Of a stretch of 64,000 nt of DNA, positions 1 through 11,914 are shown piece after piece; within the stretch, counting starts at the first letter, position 1, and every line of letters begins with the position of its first letter. Position numbers and translations under genes: made by a program. The notes beneath the pieces were generated by a model that did no database searches, was not told the DNA's origin, and saw only the letters and a list, made by a program, of their open reading frames with translations. This DNA comes from Plumapathes pennacea. Its lineage: Eukaryota > Cnidaria > Anthozoa > Antipatharia > Myriopathidae. Location: the NCBI GenBank assembly GCA_964036295.1, contig OZ038464.1, positions 20,473,443 to 20,537,442 of the forward strand, read 5' to 3'.

Positions 1-1521
1 CCTGACGACTACATTTTGGATCGGTGAAGCAAGCTTCCTGGGGTGGCCACCACTGTTTGTGCTTGTGTCGATATTCAACTCAGATGACACTGGGTATGCG
101 CTGGGTTTTCGATTTCTTGTTCACCTTTCATATAGCATTCCCGGCATTTCAAATCTATATTCCCAAATCCTATTACTCTATTAATGGTCACTAATCTGTG
201 TCACTTGTTAAAATGATTGCTGCCCTTAAAAGTACACTACACATGTACAGACAATTTCTTGAGTTTGACTCACATGATATCCGTGGATATTCTGAAACTG
301 TCAAAAACCCGCGACCGAAATCGAACCCGATACAATTGCAATGCACTAGGGTCTTCTCAACCGGTCGGAGTATAAATACACGGGCATGATACACACCCGG
401 CATCGTGTCGACTTGACCAATTATCTTTTCTGCAATTTCTCGAACGCCTTTTATGTTAGCAAATTGATTTGATCATCGGTTTTACATAATTTGCACCGCT
501 GACATGCCTCTAAATATTACTGGAGCTAGCATGCATTCAGTTTCTAAATGGTATTCGCTTGATAATTATTAATACAGTTAACAAGTAAAGAGCACAGTTT
601 TGCTGCAAGAGAAACTATTCCACAACGGCTCTACTCTGTCAACGAAACACTGTAGCAGCAAGGTAACTTTATTATTCACGGACAAGTATGACAGTTTTCA
701 TTGAAGGCAGAGGAATGCGTATAACTACATTTGATAATGATCTACTGTAACTTCGATTTAAGTCATGCTTAGCCCCACGAACTCTCAGATTATCAAGTCA
801 GTCAAAGATAATCCTTCCCAACACGTCCCGTTAATTTTACCGACGCAAAAATTGTCATGAAATATCTAACAAATACCTGACACGTCGCATCTGGTTCCAA
901 CAGCAAACGACACAAGAAGAAAAAGCAGACTACTCGTTATCAATAGGAGCGGGGGTGAAGCAATACGGATTAAAGGAAAGTGACAGGGTATTACAAAGTT
1001 GTTCGGATTTGTGATATTTCACACCCTCAAAGTGGCCGCAAGCTTTGGTATAATTCAAACGACAGACTCTATGGCACCCCTTTTGACAATAAAGTCACAA
1101 CAGGACCACACGTAATAGCTCGAACTAAAACCTTATTTATTTGTTTTCCCAGCTTCATTTAGCAGTCAGAAATTGGTGTAATGTACTCCACGTTTGCTAC
1201 GTCTTTTAGTTCTTGCGGAAAGAATTTACAACAGATCAACTTCAGCCGGGACTTCAAGATTTGTTCTGTATCCAGATATAAAACAGACTTCCAAGACGCT
1301 CGCACACAAACAAGTGCCGTCGCCACGAACTAATCAATGGTAATCCATCCAAACACTCTTTTTATTGCTGGTATAAAACTTAAACGTTTCGGAGAGCACA
1401 TTTACAAAATACAAAAGTCTCAAAGATCTAACACCTATTGAATACTATGTACAACTCAAATACGTCCGCCTCGAGATTCTTGTCCAAATATATTAATCTC
1501 TTTTACATAATAAATACTCGG
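1..1521. other. Intergenic, 3' side of Gbx
   Basis: No protein family, RNA gene or clear repeat was recognised. Open frames here are below 75 codons and show no domain, no splice-site pairing and no similarity to anything else in the window. The part next to 1522 is probably the 3' UTR of the Gbx gene, which is read leftwards. Confidence 0.5.
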
Positions 1522-2600
<1,079 letters not shown>

Positions 2601-2950
2601 ATCTTCATTGTTTCTTATCGGATTACGGCCTCTGTGGCAGACGCTACTAATTACAGGGGCAGAGTCAAGCCACGTCAAGCCGTGCGCTCTGATTGGCCAA
2701 GGTGCGGTTAAGTGACAAGAGAGGTGCGTGAAATTGATAGCGTTACTTTTGCCGAAAGACCAAGTCCAAACAAGAAATCCCTTTGATTGGCTAGGAAGAG
2801 TCTAAAAGCATCACCAGGCCAATCAAGTACCATTCATCATCGTTAGGAAACAGGTTTGCCATCATCAATTTTACCTGTCACGGAATAGAATGGTCTTTTA
2901 TCGCCTGGTTGAGTCAGAGCAACTTTGAAGACCGATGACCAATGGGATAG
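2601..2950 (-). promoter_or_regulatory. Putative Gbx promoter with four CCAAT boxes
   Basis: Within 350 bases upstream of the Gbx start there are four CCAAT/ATTGG pentamers, near 2692, 2786, 2819 and 2939, in both orientations. NF-Y-type CCAAT clusters are common in metazoan promoters. The promoter role is inferred from position; no TATA box was identified. Confidence 0.4.
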
Positions 2951-5069
2951 CTCACTGCTAATTACTCTCAAAGCAACTTCAGCTACGGATGCGGTTTAAT
3001 GGGATTTATCTCGCTGTTTGGCTTCAAAACAAAAAGAAGGCGAAGGAAATAGTTAAATAAATCAAACTCCACTTTAGACATCTTTTGAGAAATAATTACA
3101 CTGGAGTGCTTCTCACTGGCTAATAAATTGTTCTTTGATGGGTCGTCGGTGTTTCGTAAAGAGGTAGAATTAAATGTACACAGGTTCTTAAGCGCGCGTT
3201 GCTTCACATTTGAGAAAGCAAATAAGAATTATGCAATACAAATTGCGTCCGAAACCTGGGCGCAATGGTCCGCAAATCGTCACTGAGCATTATTCACTTT
3301 TAAAAATATCTGTGGTGGGTCTTGAAGCTGCCATCACAAGGCATGTTTTTTGTTATAACAAACAAGCTGCCGTAAACCGGTGGGAAAATTGCGAAGCCTA
3401 ATTGAGACCAGAAGGGGGCTGAAATAATGTGATTTACAGGAAGATAAGTTCATAATCGAATTTTCTCCTCCCTGTAATGACAGCAGTCATTTAGGTGTTT
3501 GTTGTACTGCCCTAATCTGCCACAGGAGGTGAAATGAAAATGTGGAGCCGGCGATAGGCATTATGAGGAGATTCAGCCAGCACACCGCTGTAATTTCTCT
3601 TATCAATAACTCAAAACCTTTAAAATGCGCTTCACTTCAAAGTGATTTCCTCTGCACATTAAATTTCAATTATATGCAACTTCTTGAAGCTACACGTGAA
3701 TTGCATATTGGAAGATATTGAACATTTCAAGAGATCAAAGACATTGAATAAACATTTCCTTGCAAATCCAGTGTATCACGCGAAATATAAAACTCGTGCA
3801 ATGTGCTTATCAGTTCCAATAAACACAACTGCACATCATACAACCAGCACAGACACCCCACCCGCCAAGAAAAGGCTTTGGTACTGCTGTTCGAAGCCAT
3901 GCAAAAGAATCCTTTCAGCACTGCGCTGACCTCTGAGTTCCAGTCGGGGCTCAATGGATATCGATAAGAACTTTCCGTCGCTGACTCAGCGGTTGTAATT
4001 TTTTGGGGGGAGTCCCTGTAGTTTCTCGGCTTCTTTCTCCTTCTTCTCAATTTCTACTTAAATTGACTCTTTCTGCTGATGAAGCCTATTCACACAAAAA
4101 TTTCAAACAACAACTTGAGTGAGACCAGGGCCAATCTGGGGCACTTTAAAAGTGCATGGGGAGGCTCGCCCAGACTTTCAACTCCTTGACCTTTATTATA
4201 CCAATATGGGGTCAAAATAGCGACTCTTTTGCATATCTCTAGTAAAATTTTAACCCCTTTTCGTACCTTTGAACGGGAGGACGTTTAGAAAAAACGCACG
4301 CGATAACTCGGCAACGCGGCAGTTTTTGCGAAGACTTCTAATCGAGGCAAGAGTTTTAGAACCCCTGTGTGATGTCAATATGACTTCTTTTCGGCGGCCG
4401 TTCTTAACGACTCTTTATTGAAATCCTAAAAAGCATTGTTTTTCTACACCCTTTCTTATGCCTGAGACTTGAAAAGACACCCTGTGTGTAAAAAACAGCG
4501 GAACAACTCTGCCAATCAGGAAGGAAGTGGGTTATTAACAAGCCCTTCCTATCCATCATAAAACAATGTGAACCCTGTGACCCTAAATCAGCATTTTAAA
4601 AGCCCGGTTTTACTGGTACAGTGGAGTTTTGTCCTTGAATTTATACAACACATTTGGAAGGTTCTGAACGTGCAACCGAGCGGAACGAAAGTATAGCGAA
4701 TAACCGATTATTTTGTATAAAGTAACCCCATGTACTTTACGAATGTTACTGGGATAGCTTGTTTTTACATCCTGCTGTTGTCAAGCAAAACCTAAACAAA
4801 CTTGAAGGCACAACTGAAATCATACGCTGCTACATGCGGGCTAATTTGTGTGGCTTCTGCAAGCCTTCAATATAACGAGTTAACACTTCTATAAATTAAA
4901 TCTGTTTCCTCAACTGTCGCTTAAAGTGTGAAGGCCTGCTGTAGGCGCCAGCGCGTCTAGCGCTCTTTGCAGAGGAATAAAAAAGTGATTGAGATAAAAG
5001 GTGGTGTCGCTTAGCACCAACAACGGCGCTAATTGTGTACATCGCGCAGTCGTTTTCTGATAATCTTTT
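2951..5069. other. Intergenic, no gene seen
   Basis: AT-rich sequence between the Gbx promoter and a foldback repeat. No conserved coding exon, RNA gene or internal repeat recognised. It may hold distal Gbx control elements, but nothing visible proves this. Confidence 0.4.
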
Positions 5070-5275
5070 AAGCCTTGTCCTCACTAGCGCATAAGCATAA
5101 GCATAAGCATAAGCATAAGCATAAGCATAAGAATAAGAGAGCGACAGTGGCGACATAAGCATAAGCATAAGGATCAAACATGTTCGTTCCTTATGCTTAT
5201 GCTTATGTCGCCACTGTCGCTCTCTTATTCTTATTCTTATGCTTATGCTTATGCGCTAGTGAGGACAAGGCTTTA
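5070..5275. repeat. Foldback (palindromic) element with ATAAGC arms, copy 1
   Basis: Two arms of about 90-105 bases are reverse complements around a short centre near 5180. Outermost arm sequence is AAGCCTTGTCCTCACTAGCG; inside it comes a run of ATAAGC hexamers, then GAGAGCGACAGTGGCGACAT and more hexamers. Arm lengths differ only by the number of hexamers. A diverged second copy of the same design lies at 22809-22968, so this is a mobile family (MITE or foldback type) rather than a chance hairpin. It has no coding capacity; open frames through it are only YAYAYA-type translations of the hexamer. Confidence 0.8.
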
Positions 5276-8200
5276 AGCTGCTCCAACGCAAATATGGAAT
5301 GGGTTGCTTTCATTTGCAGAACAGCGCTCGCTTTATATGTGCTCCTGCTGCGCTGTGTTGCGTTCAGTCGTTGAAACGGAGCTATTTGACGATCAAACTT
5401 AGCGGCAGATATTGGACGGAGAACCGCTCCACTGGAGGAGTGCAATTATATCGATTTTTCGAATCTGTAATCACTAGAGCCGATCCGACTCAGAAGACGC
5501 AAGAAACGCAACAAGTCGCCATCAAGCGGCCAAGTGAACACCGTTATTGCAATTTACCAATTCTCCTCTTATGTTCACCAAATAAGGCTAGATACTACTG
5601 TCCAAAAACAAGGCAGTGCTTATGGTGCTTGCAGTCGTTGATAATGCTCATAAGTAGTTCAAGTACTGGCACAGCCCAATGCCGTTAAGCCGCCTTTTGA
5701 AACTGAGACACTGGGAAAATAACAGATCAACAATTCTCCATCCTGAGATCGATTCATGCCAAATGCGACTAGTCAAAAGTGAACGGTTCTGGATGGTAAT
5801 TTTTCGATTGTGAATCGCGCGCTAATAATCTCAATGCCTGCGAGCGATCTCGCATTTTAGAGTCAAAATGTGCAAAGGGCCCTTTATAGAATGTTATGAC
5901 TTAAATATCGACTCTTTATGATGACATAATTATGTCAAATATAGAATGAAGCCCAGCAAGAGAGAGCCAGCCAGAAATCAATACACTGCCAAGGGCACAC
6001 ATGCCCCTAAACGGGAGACATGAACCGTCGGCCGCAAACTGCATGGTGGTAACCACCCACCCACAGTATTGAATTGAATACCATGCATGTTTCTTCTGCG
6101 CACGTTGCGACAGTGGCATCGTCAACCCTGTCTAGTCATTCAAATTTTGTTTCCTAACTCCTATAGAATCTTGGCTGTATTCATTGATTTTGACATCTTG
6201 AATCAGTTTGTTGAAGCCAATTGAAGGGAAATCAAGAGCGAAAGCTTAGCAACACTGAGTTATGAAGGTACTGATTGTCACCGTTTTACCACACTGGAAG
6301 CCGTGGCCGGTGGCCCAATAGTGTACACCAGAGGACGCCAAGCTTTCTATAAAAGCTGGCCGCTTTTTGAGGCCACAAATCTGACGACAGACATAGGTTG
6401 GGGAAAGAATGCGAAATATGGTAACCAGCCTGAAGACATATGTTGGCAATCTGGCAAAACGCCACGCTAATCCCTGCATTCAAACTTAAACTGGCAACCC
6501 TGTAATGCCAAAAACAGTGGTCAGGGGCCATATTTTCTTTTCAGTTATCAGAACTAGGGTTGTACGGGGGAGCTCATCTGTCTTCTGAAGACAAGTTTAC
6601 AGTACAACATTACATGCCCCCAACACAGCTTATAAATTGTATCTTCGTTGCCTCAGGGCGGGTTTGAACAGTTCGGTTCAAGAGGTCTCAGAATTAAATT
6701 GAAATGTAAATGCACCTAAAAGCTGGTACTTGGTGACGGAGCAAGTGACGTTACTCGCTCCGACGAAGGACTAACAATCGAAACGTGAGCTCAGAATTCC
6801 TAACGACGTCCAGTTGGAATATAAATGTTCAATCACTTCTGATTACGCTCTCTTTAACCCTTTCACTCCTGAGAGTGATCAAGTTCAATTTCTCTTTCAG
6901 TCTCTCGCCAGAGATATATGATACAGTATGGAGAATTTGCTGCTTGATAGTTTGATCAGATGAAAGCTGATTGGCCTATCAATTCTCACTATATCAGCCA
7001 TACATTTTCTTCTTGGATGGTTAGGAGAATTTGCATTCTGAGCTCAGGAGTAAAAGGGTTAACACAGAAATGGTACACTGTACAAAGACGTTTAGTGAGA
7101 CTCATTGCTGACCTGTAACTGCAGACTGACAACGCACATTCCTCGCTTTCTGAGGTTCGTCCGTCCTAAGCGCTCTCTATCATGCGTGAGTGTAGATCTC
7201 TCGACAGGATTTTGCGAAGTCAACTGTATAGAGCGGGCAGTGACAGCTTGCATACCTGTGAAACGATACAGAAATCGCATCCTGACGTGACCAGCGATTT
7301 TTTTGGAGTTTGCGAAAAATGAACCCGTCCTGACTAATTGTAAAATTGAACAAAATTGAACAAAATTGAAAAAAAAAAAAAAAAAAAAAAAATATGTCAG
7401 TACTTCAGAAGTGTTTTTTTCAAGCGGGTTTCGAATTTTTCTAACAGTACGAAAAGAAATGACTAAAAATCGCTTACCACTGATAGCCATCGACAAGGAA
7501 AAAGGGTTGTTGTGATGCTCGCAAACATGAGTTGCTGCCAGTAGCCCAATCTCCATCATGTGTTGAAGAAGGTTTCTCAGGTTGCCAGTCCGTTATCAGG
7601 GAGTAAAACATTGCTGTTAAAACTCACCAAGTTGAGCCCGTGACACTGCGGACGTCGTAACTGGAAAATAGTGTTCTTGGTAGTGAGCGCAGCCAAAAAA
7701 AAAAAAAAAAAAAAAAAAAGAATAAAAACGAAAAAACGAGTGCTATGAATGTTTGAGCCCTTATCAACGAGTTATCGTTTCATGCCGAGAAAGTCTAGAT
7801 ACTGATCACTGTATTCAGTTTTAAAACAAGATCTTACTTTTTAATAGTTTGATCAATTTAAGAACACGACCGCTCGGAAATGTAAATTGAAAACGTTGAT
7901 CATTGTAATTTGAATACGTAACGTGTAACAAAGATAAAAACTTCAACAACAAACTGCAACTCGGTTTACATGTAGTCCGCATAGTGATATAAGCTAACTC
8001 GATCAGCAAACTTTTTCATTCAAGCCTCTAAAGCATCTCATGCAATATACAGAGCTTGTTGCAAGAACGTGTGCAAAATTTCAAATCACTGGCCGTACTG
8101 AAAGCAAAGATACAGAAGTTTGGAGTTCCAGATAGTCCCATGCTAAACTGTGTTTAGTTATTTATCCTCAGCTCTAAATAATAATAAAAAAAAACGACAA

Positions 8201-8403
8201 AAATAAAGCCCCTGTTTACATGGGAGGGTGACCTACCTAGAAGGGACACCCTGCTAGAAGGGTCAGAAGATAGCCCCCCTTCACATGCCAAAAAATATTC
8301 TTGCGACGTCACCACTTTGGAACGATGTTTACCCTTAACCATCCTCCCCTGGGGCCAAGTTTTGGACGGGCGCGGCTACTAAGCAAAACCAAGATGGCGC
8401 GCT
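5276..8403. other. Intergenic with poly-A tracts, no gene seen
   Basis: No gene recognised. Two long A-tracts occur at about 7370-7391 and 7696-7719, possibly tails of old retroposed copies, but no retroposon body was identified next to them. The last part (8210-8400) is GC-richer and resembles dispersed repeat sequence. Confidence 0.4.
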
Positions 8404-8579
8404 GTGTCACGCAATTTGCGACTCAATACAGGAATTGCACCGGATCACGATTGGACGATATAAATAGCATAATGGTTACACAAGTCAGATTACGTAATTC
8501 ACAAATGTGATATGAATATTTGATTTGGCTTGTGAAATACCAAACACATATATACTCTGGTATATTTTTGAACATTGGA

Positions 8580-10730
8580 TTTAGAAATATTTAAGGTTCT
8601 GGAGGGTTTTTAGTGGGATTAGTGCACCAAATCCAACAGACAATGGCGATGACTAGGTAGATATCAAACTTGCAGTGTTTATTACAGCAACAGCAGCGTA
8701 AAATTTGTTTATAGTAGAAATATTTTGTAGCCGTTCTTAGCAGGATCCCGACCATCCTTAGCTTGATCCCGAACATTGGACTTAGAAATATTTAAGGTTC
8801 TGGAGGGTTTTTAGTGCACCAAATCCAACAGCCAATGGCGATGACTAGGTAGATATCAAACTTGTAATGTATATTACAGCAACAGCAGCGTAAAATTTGC
8901 TTATATTACTAGAAAACTTTTGTCGCCGTTCTTAGCAGGATCCCGACCATCCTTAGTTGGATCCCGAACATTGGACTTAGAAATATTTAAGGATCTGGAG
9001 AAACTTTAGTGCACCAAATCCAACAGCCAATGACGATGACTAGGTAGATATCAAACTTGTAATGTATATTACAGCAACAGCAGCGTAAAATTTGTTTATA
9101 TTAGAAAAATTTTGTCGCCGTTCTTAGCAGGATCCCGACCATCCTTAGCTGGATCCCCGCGAACATTGGACTTAGAAATATTTAAGGATCTGGAGAAACT
9201 TTAGTGCACCAAATCCAACAGCCAATGGCGATGACTAGGTAGATATCAAACTTGTAATGTATATTACAGCAACAGCAGCGTAAAATTTGTTTATATTAGA
9301 AAAATTTTGTCGCCGTTCTTAGCAGGATCCCGACCATCCTTATTTAGATCCCGAACATTGGACTTAGAAATATTTAAGGTTCTGGAGAGATTTTAGTGCA
9401 CCAAATCCAACAGCCAATGGCGATGACTAGGTAGATATCAAACTTGTAATGTATATTACAGCAACAGCAGCGTAATATTTGTGTATATTAGAAAAATTTT
9501 GTCGCCGTTCTTAGCAGGATCCCGACCATCCTTAGCTGGATCCCGAACATTGGACTTAGAAATATTTAAGGTTCTAGAGGGTTTTTAGTGCACCAAATCC
9601 AACAGCCAATGGCGATGACTAGGTAGATATCAAACTTGTAATGTATATTACAGCAACAGCAGCGTAATATTTGTGTATATAAGAAAAATTTTGTCGCCGT
9701 TCTTAGCAGGATCCCGACCATCCTTAGCTGGATCCCCGCGAACATTGGACTTAGAAATATTTAAGGTTCTAGAGGGTTTTTAGTGCACCAAATCCAACAG
9801 CCAATGGCAATGACTAGGTAGATATCAAACTTGTAATGTATATTACAGCAACAGCAGCGTAAAATTTGTTTATATTAGAAAAATTTTGTCGCCGTTCTTA
9901 GCAGGATCCCGACCATCCTTAGCTGGATCCCCGCGAACATTGGACTTAGAAATATTTAAGGATCTGGAGAAACTTTAGTGCACCAAATCCAACAGCCAAT
10001 GGCGATGACTAGGTAGATATCAAACTTGTAATGTATATTACAGCAACAGCAGCGTAAAATTTGTTTATATTAGAAAAATTTTGTCGCCGTTCTTAGCAGG
10101 ATCCCGACCATCCTTATTTAGATCCCGAACATTGGACTTAGAAATATTTAAGGTTCTGGAGAGATTTTAGTGCACCAAATCCAACAGCCAATGGCGATGA
10201 CTAGGTAGATATCAAACTTGTAATGTATATTACAGCAACAGCAGCGTAAAATTTGTGTATATTAGAAAAAATTTGTCGCCGTTCTTAGCAGGATCCCGAC
10301 CATCCTTAGCTGGATCCCGAACATTGGACTTAGAAATATTTAAGGTTCTAGAGGGTTTTTAGTGCACCAAATCCAACAGCCAATGGCGATGACTAGGTAG
10401 ATATCAAACTTGTAATGTATATTACAGCAACAGCAGCGTAAAATTTGTATATATTAGAAAAATTTTGTCGCCGTTCTTAGCAGGATCCCGACCATCCTTA
10501 GCTGGATCCCCGCGAACATTGGACTTAGAAATATTTAAGGTTCTGGAGGGTTTTTAGTGCACCAAATCCAACAGCCAATGGCGATGACTAGGTAGATATC
10601 AAACTTGTAATGTATATTACAGCAACAGCAGCGTAAAATTTGTTTATATTAGAAAAATTTTGTCGCCGTTCTTAGCAGGATCCCGACCATCCTTATTTGG
10701 ATCCCGAACATTGGACTTAGAAATATTCGC
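8580..10730 (+). repeat. Tandem satellite array, 192-195 bp unit, ~11 copies
   Basis: The anchor AACATTGGACTTAGAAATAT begins at about 8772, 8967, 9162, 9354, 9546, 9741, 9936, 10128, 10320, 10515 and 10707 (a first variant at ~8573), so spacing alternates between 195 and 192 bases. Each unit carries AGTGCACCAAATCCAACAGC, GACTAGGTAGATATCAAAC, ATTACAGCAACAGCAGCG and GTTCTTAGCAGGATCCCGAC. Variants repeat every four units (774 bases): the 9162 and 9936 units share GGATCTGGAGAAAC and the 9354 and 10128 units share CTGGAGAGATTTT. The four-unit block was therefore duplicated as a whole, giving a small higher-order repeat. No conserved open frame spans the unit. Confidence 0.92.
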
Positions 10731-10734
10731 TACG

Positions 10735-11800
10735 AGGATCCAGTTCGGAAAAGAAAAGGCCGTCGTCACCCAAACCGTAAAACATTACTTTCAAAATTAT
10801 ACCAGAGTATACACGTGTTTTATATTTCACAAGCCGAATCAAGCAATTCTAAACCACTGAATTTGGTTACTCAATGCTCATGATCTCATCGCCTCGTTTC
10901 ATTGCCGAGTTCACGGCCTCTACACTCGCCGGTGCATCCTGTATTTATAGTGTCAACAGATAAATACAGGAATCGCACCGACTTCAACGACGCTAAAATT
11001 TCCATTTCTAAGTCCAATGTTCGGGATCCAGCTAAGGATGGTCGGGATCCTGCTAAGAACGGCGACAGAAGTTTTCTAATATACACAAATTTTACGCTGC
11101 TGTTGCTACAATATACATTACAACTTTGATATCTACCTAGTCATCGCCATTGGATGTTTAATTTCGTGCACTAAAAACCCTCCAGAACCTTAAGTATTTT
11201 TAAGTCCAATGTTCGGGATCCAGCTAAGGATGGACGGGATCCTGCTAAGAACGGCGACAAAATTTTTCTAATATAAACAAATTTTACGCTGCTGTTGCTG
11301 TAATGTACATTACAAGTTTGATATCTACCTAGTCATCGCCATTGGCTGTTGGATTTGGTGCACTAAAGTCTCTCCAGAACCTTAAATATTTCTAAGTCCA
11401 ATATTCGGGATCCAACTAAGGATGGTCGGGATCCTGCTAAGAACGGCGACTGAATTTTTCTAATATAACAAATTTGACGCTACAAGTTTGATATCTACCT
11501 AGTCATCGCCATTGGCTGTTGGATTTGGTGCACTAAAAACCCTCCAGAACCTTAAAAATATTCGCTCAAATTCTACAGTCTCGCCAACAGTCTTACTATA
11601 AACCACCTTCGCAACTTCGAAAAGTTACAGGAAACTGTTTGAGAAGTCAAACACGTAAATTAATCGAGCGAGGTGAGTTTTCACGGTGCTACAAGGATCC
11701 GGTTCGGAAAAGAAAAGGCCGTCGTAACCCAACCCGTAAAACATTACTTTCAAAAATATACCAGAGTATATATGTGTTTGATATTTCACAAGCCGAATCA
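10735..11800 (+). repeat. Direct repeat pair inside the satellite element
   Basis: About 110 bases starting GGTTCGGAAAAGAAAAGGCC (CAGTTCGG in the first copy) occur at about 10738-10845 and again at about 11699-11805, in the same orientation. Both end with the ATTTCACAAGCCGAATCAA motif that also forms part of the inverted ends. The first copy lies right after the plus-strand array and the second after the minus-strand units, as expected if two related elements were joined. Confidence 0.75.
11003..11560 (-). repeat. Three satellite units in inverted orientation
   Basis: The same unit as in the main array, reverse-complemented, with boundaries near 11200 and 11395. The third unit is shortened by loss of the CAACAGCAGCG segment. 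Together with the plus-strand array this makes a long, interrupted inverted repeat able to fold back. Confidence 0.85.
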
Positions 11801-11914
11801 AATATTCACATCACATTCGAGAATTACGCAACCTGACTTGCGCAACCATTATGCTATTTAGATCGTCCAATCGTGATCCGGTGCAATTCCTGTATTTAGT
11901 CGCAAGTTGTCACG

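Larger units (their letters stand above)
8404..11914. mobile_element. Large non-autonomous element with ~170 bp inverted ends and internal satellite
   Basis: The left end (about 8404-8575) and right end (about 11747-11914) are near-identical inverted repeats. Shared landmarks are GCGACT(C/A)AATACAGG, AATTGCACCGGATCACG, ATTGGACGAT, TAGCATAATGG and ATACCAGAGTATATATGTG. Between them lie about 11 tandem units in plus orientation (8580-10730), a 270-base spacer, and three units in minus orientation (11003-11560). The spacer contains a short copy of the terminal motif in palindromic form at about 10930-10982, suggesting two elements fused or nested. No transposase reading frame exists inside, so it would need enzymes from elsewhere. 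The family is not one I can name; inverted ends with internal tandem repeats recall foldback elements and satellite-carrying DNA transposons. Confidence 0.75.

Noticed and set aside
300-345. GGTTCGATTTC-like B box on the minus strand, possible tRNA
   Set aside because: No A box at the right distance and no cloverleaf could be drawn.
4896-5445. Open frames rich in YAYAYA or HKHKNK
   Set aside because: They are translations of the ATAAGC hexamers in the foldback element.
8210-8400. GC-richer stretch resembling a dispersed repeat
   Set aside because: No inverted ends or second copy in the window, so its boundaries cannot be supported.
8580-10730. Regular repeats considered as a CRISPR array
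   Set aside because: The whole 192-195 base unit repeats with no unique spacers, and the genome is eukaryotic.
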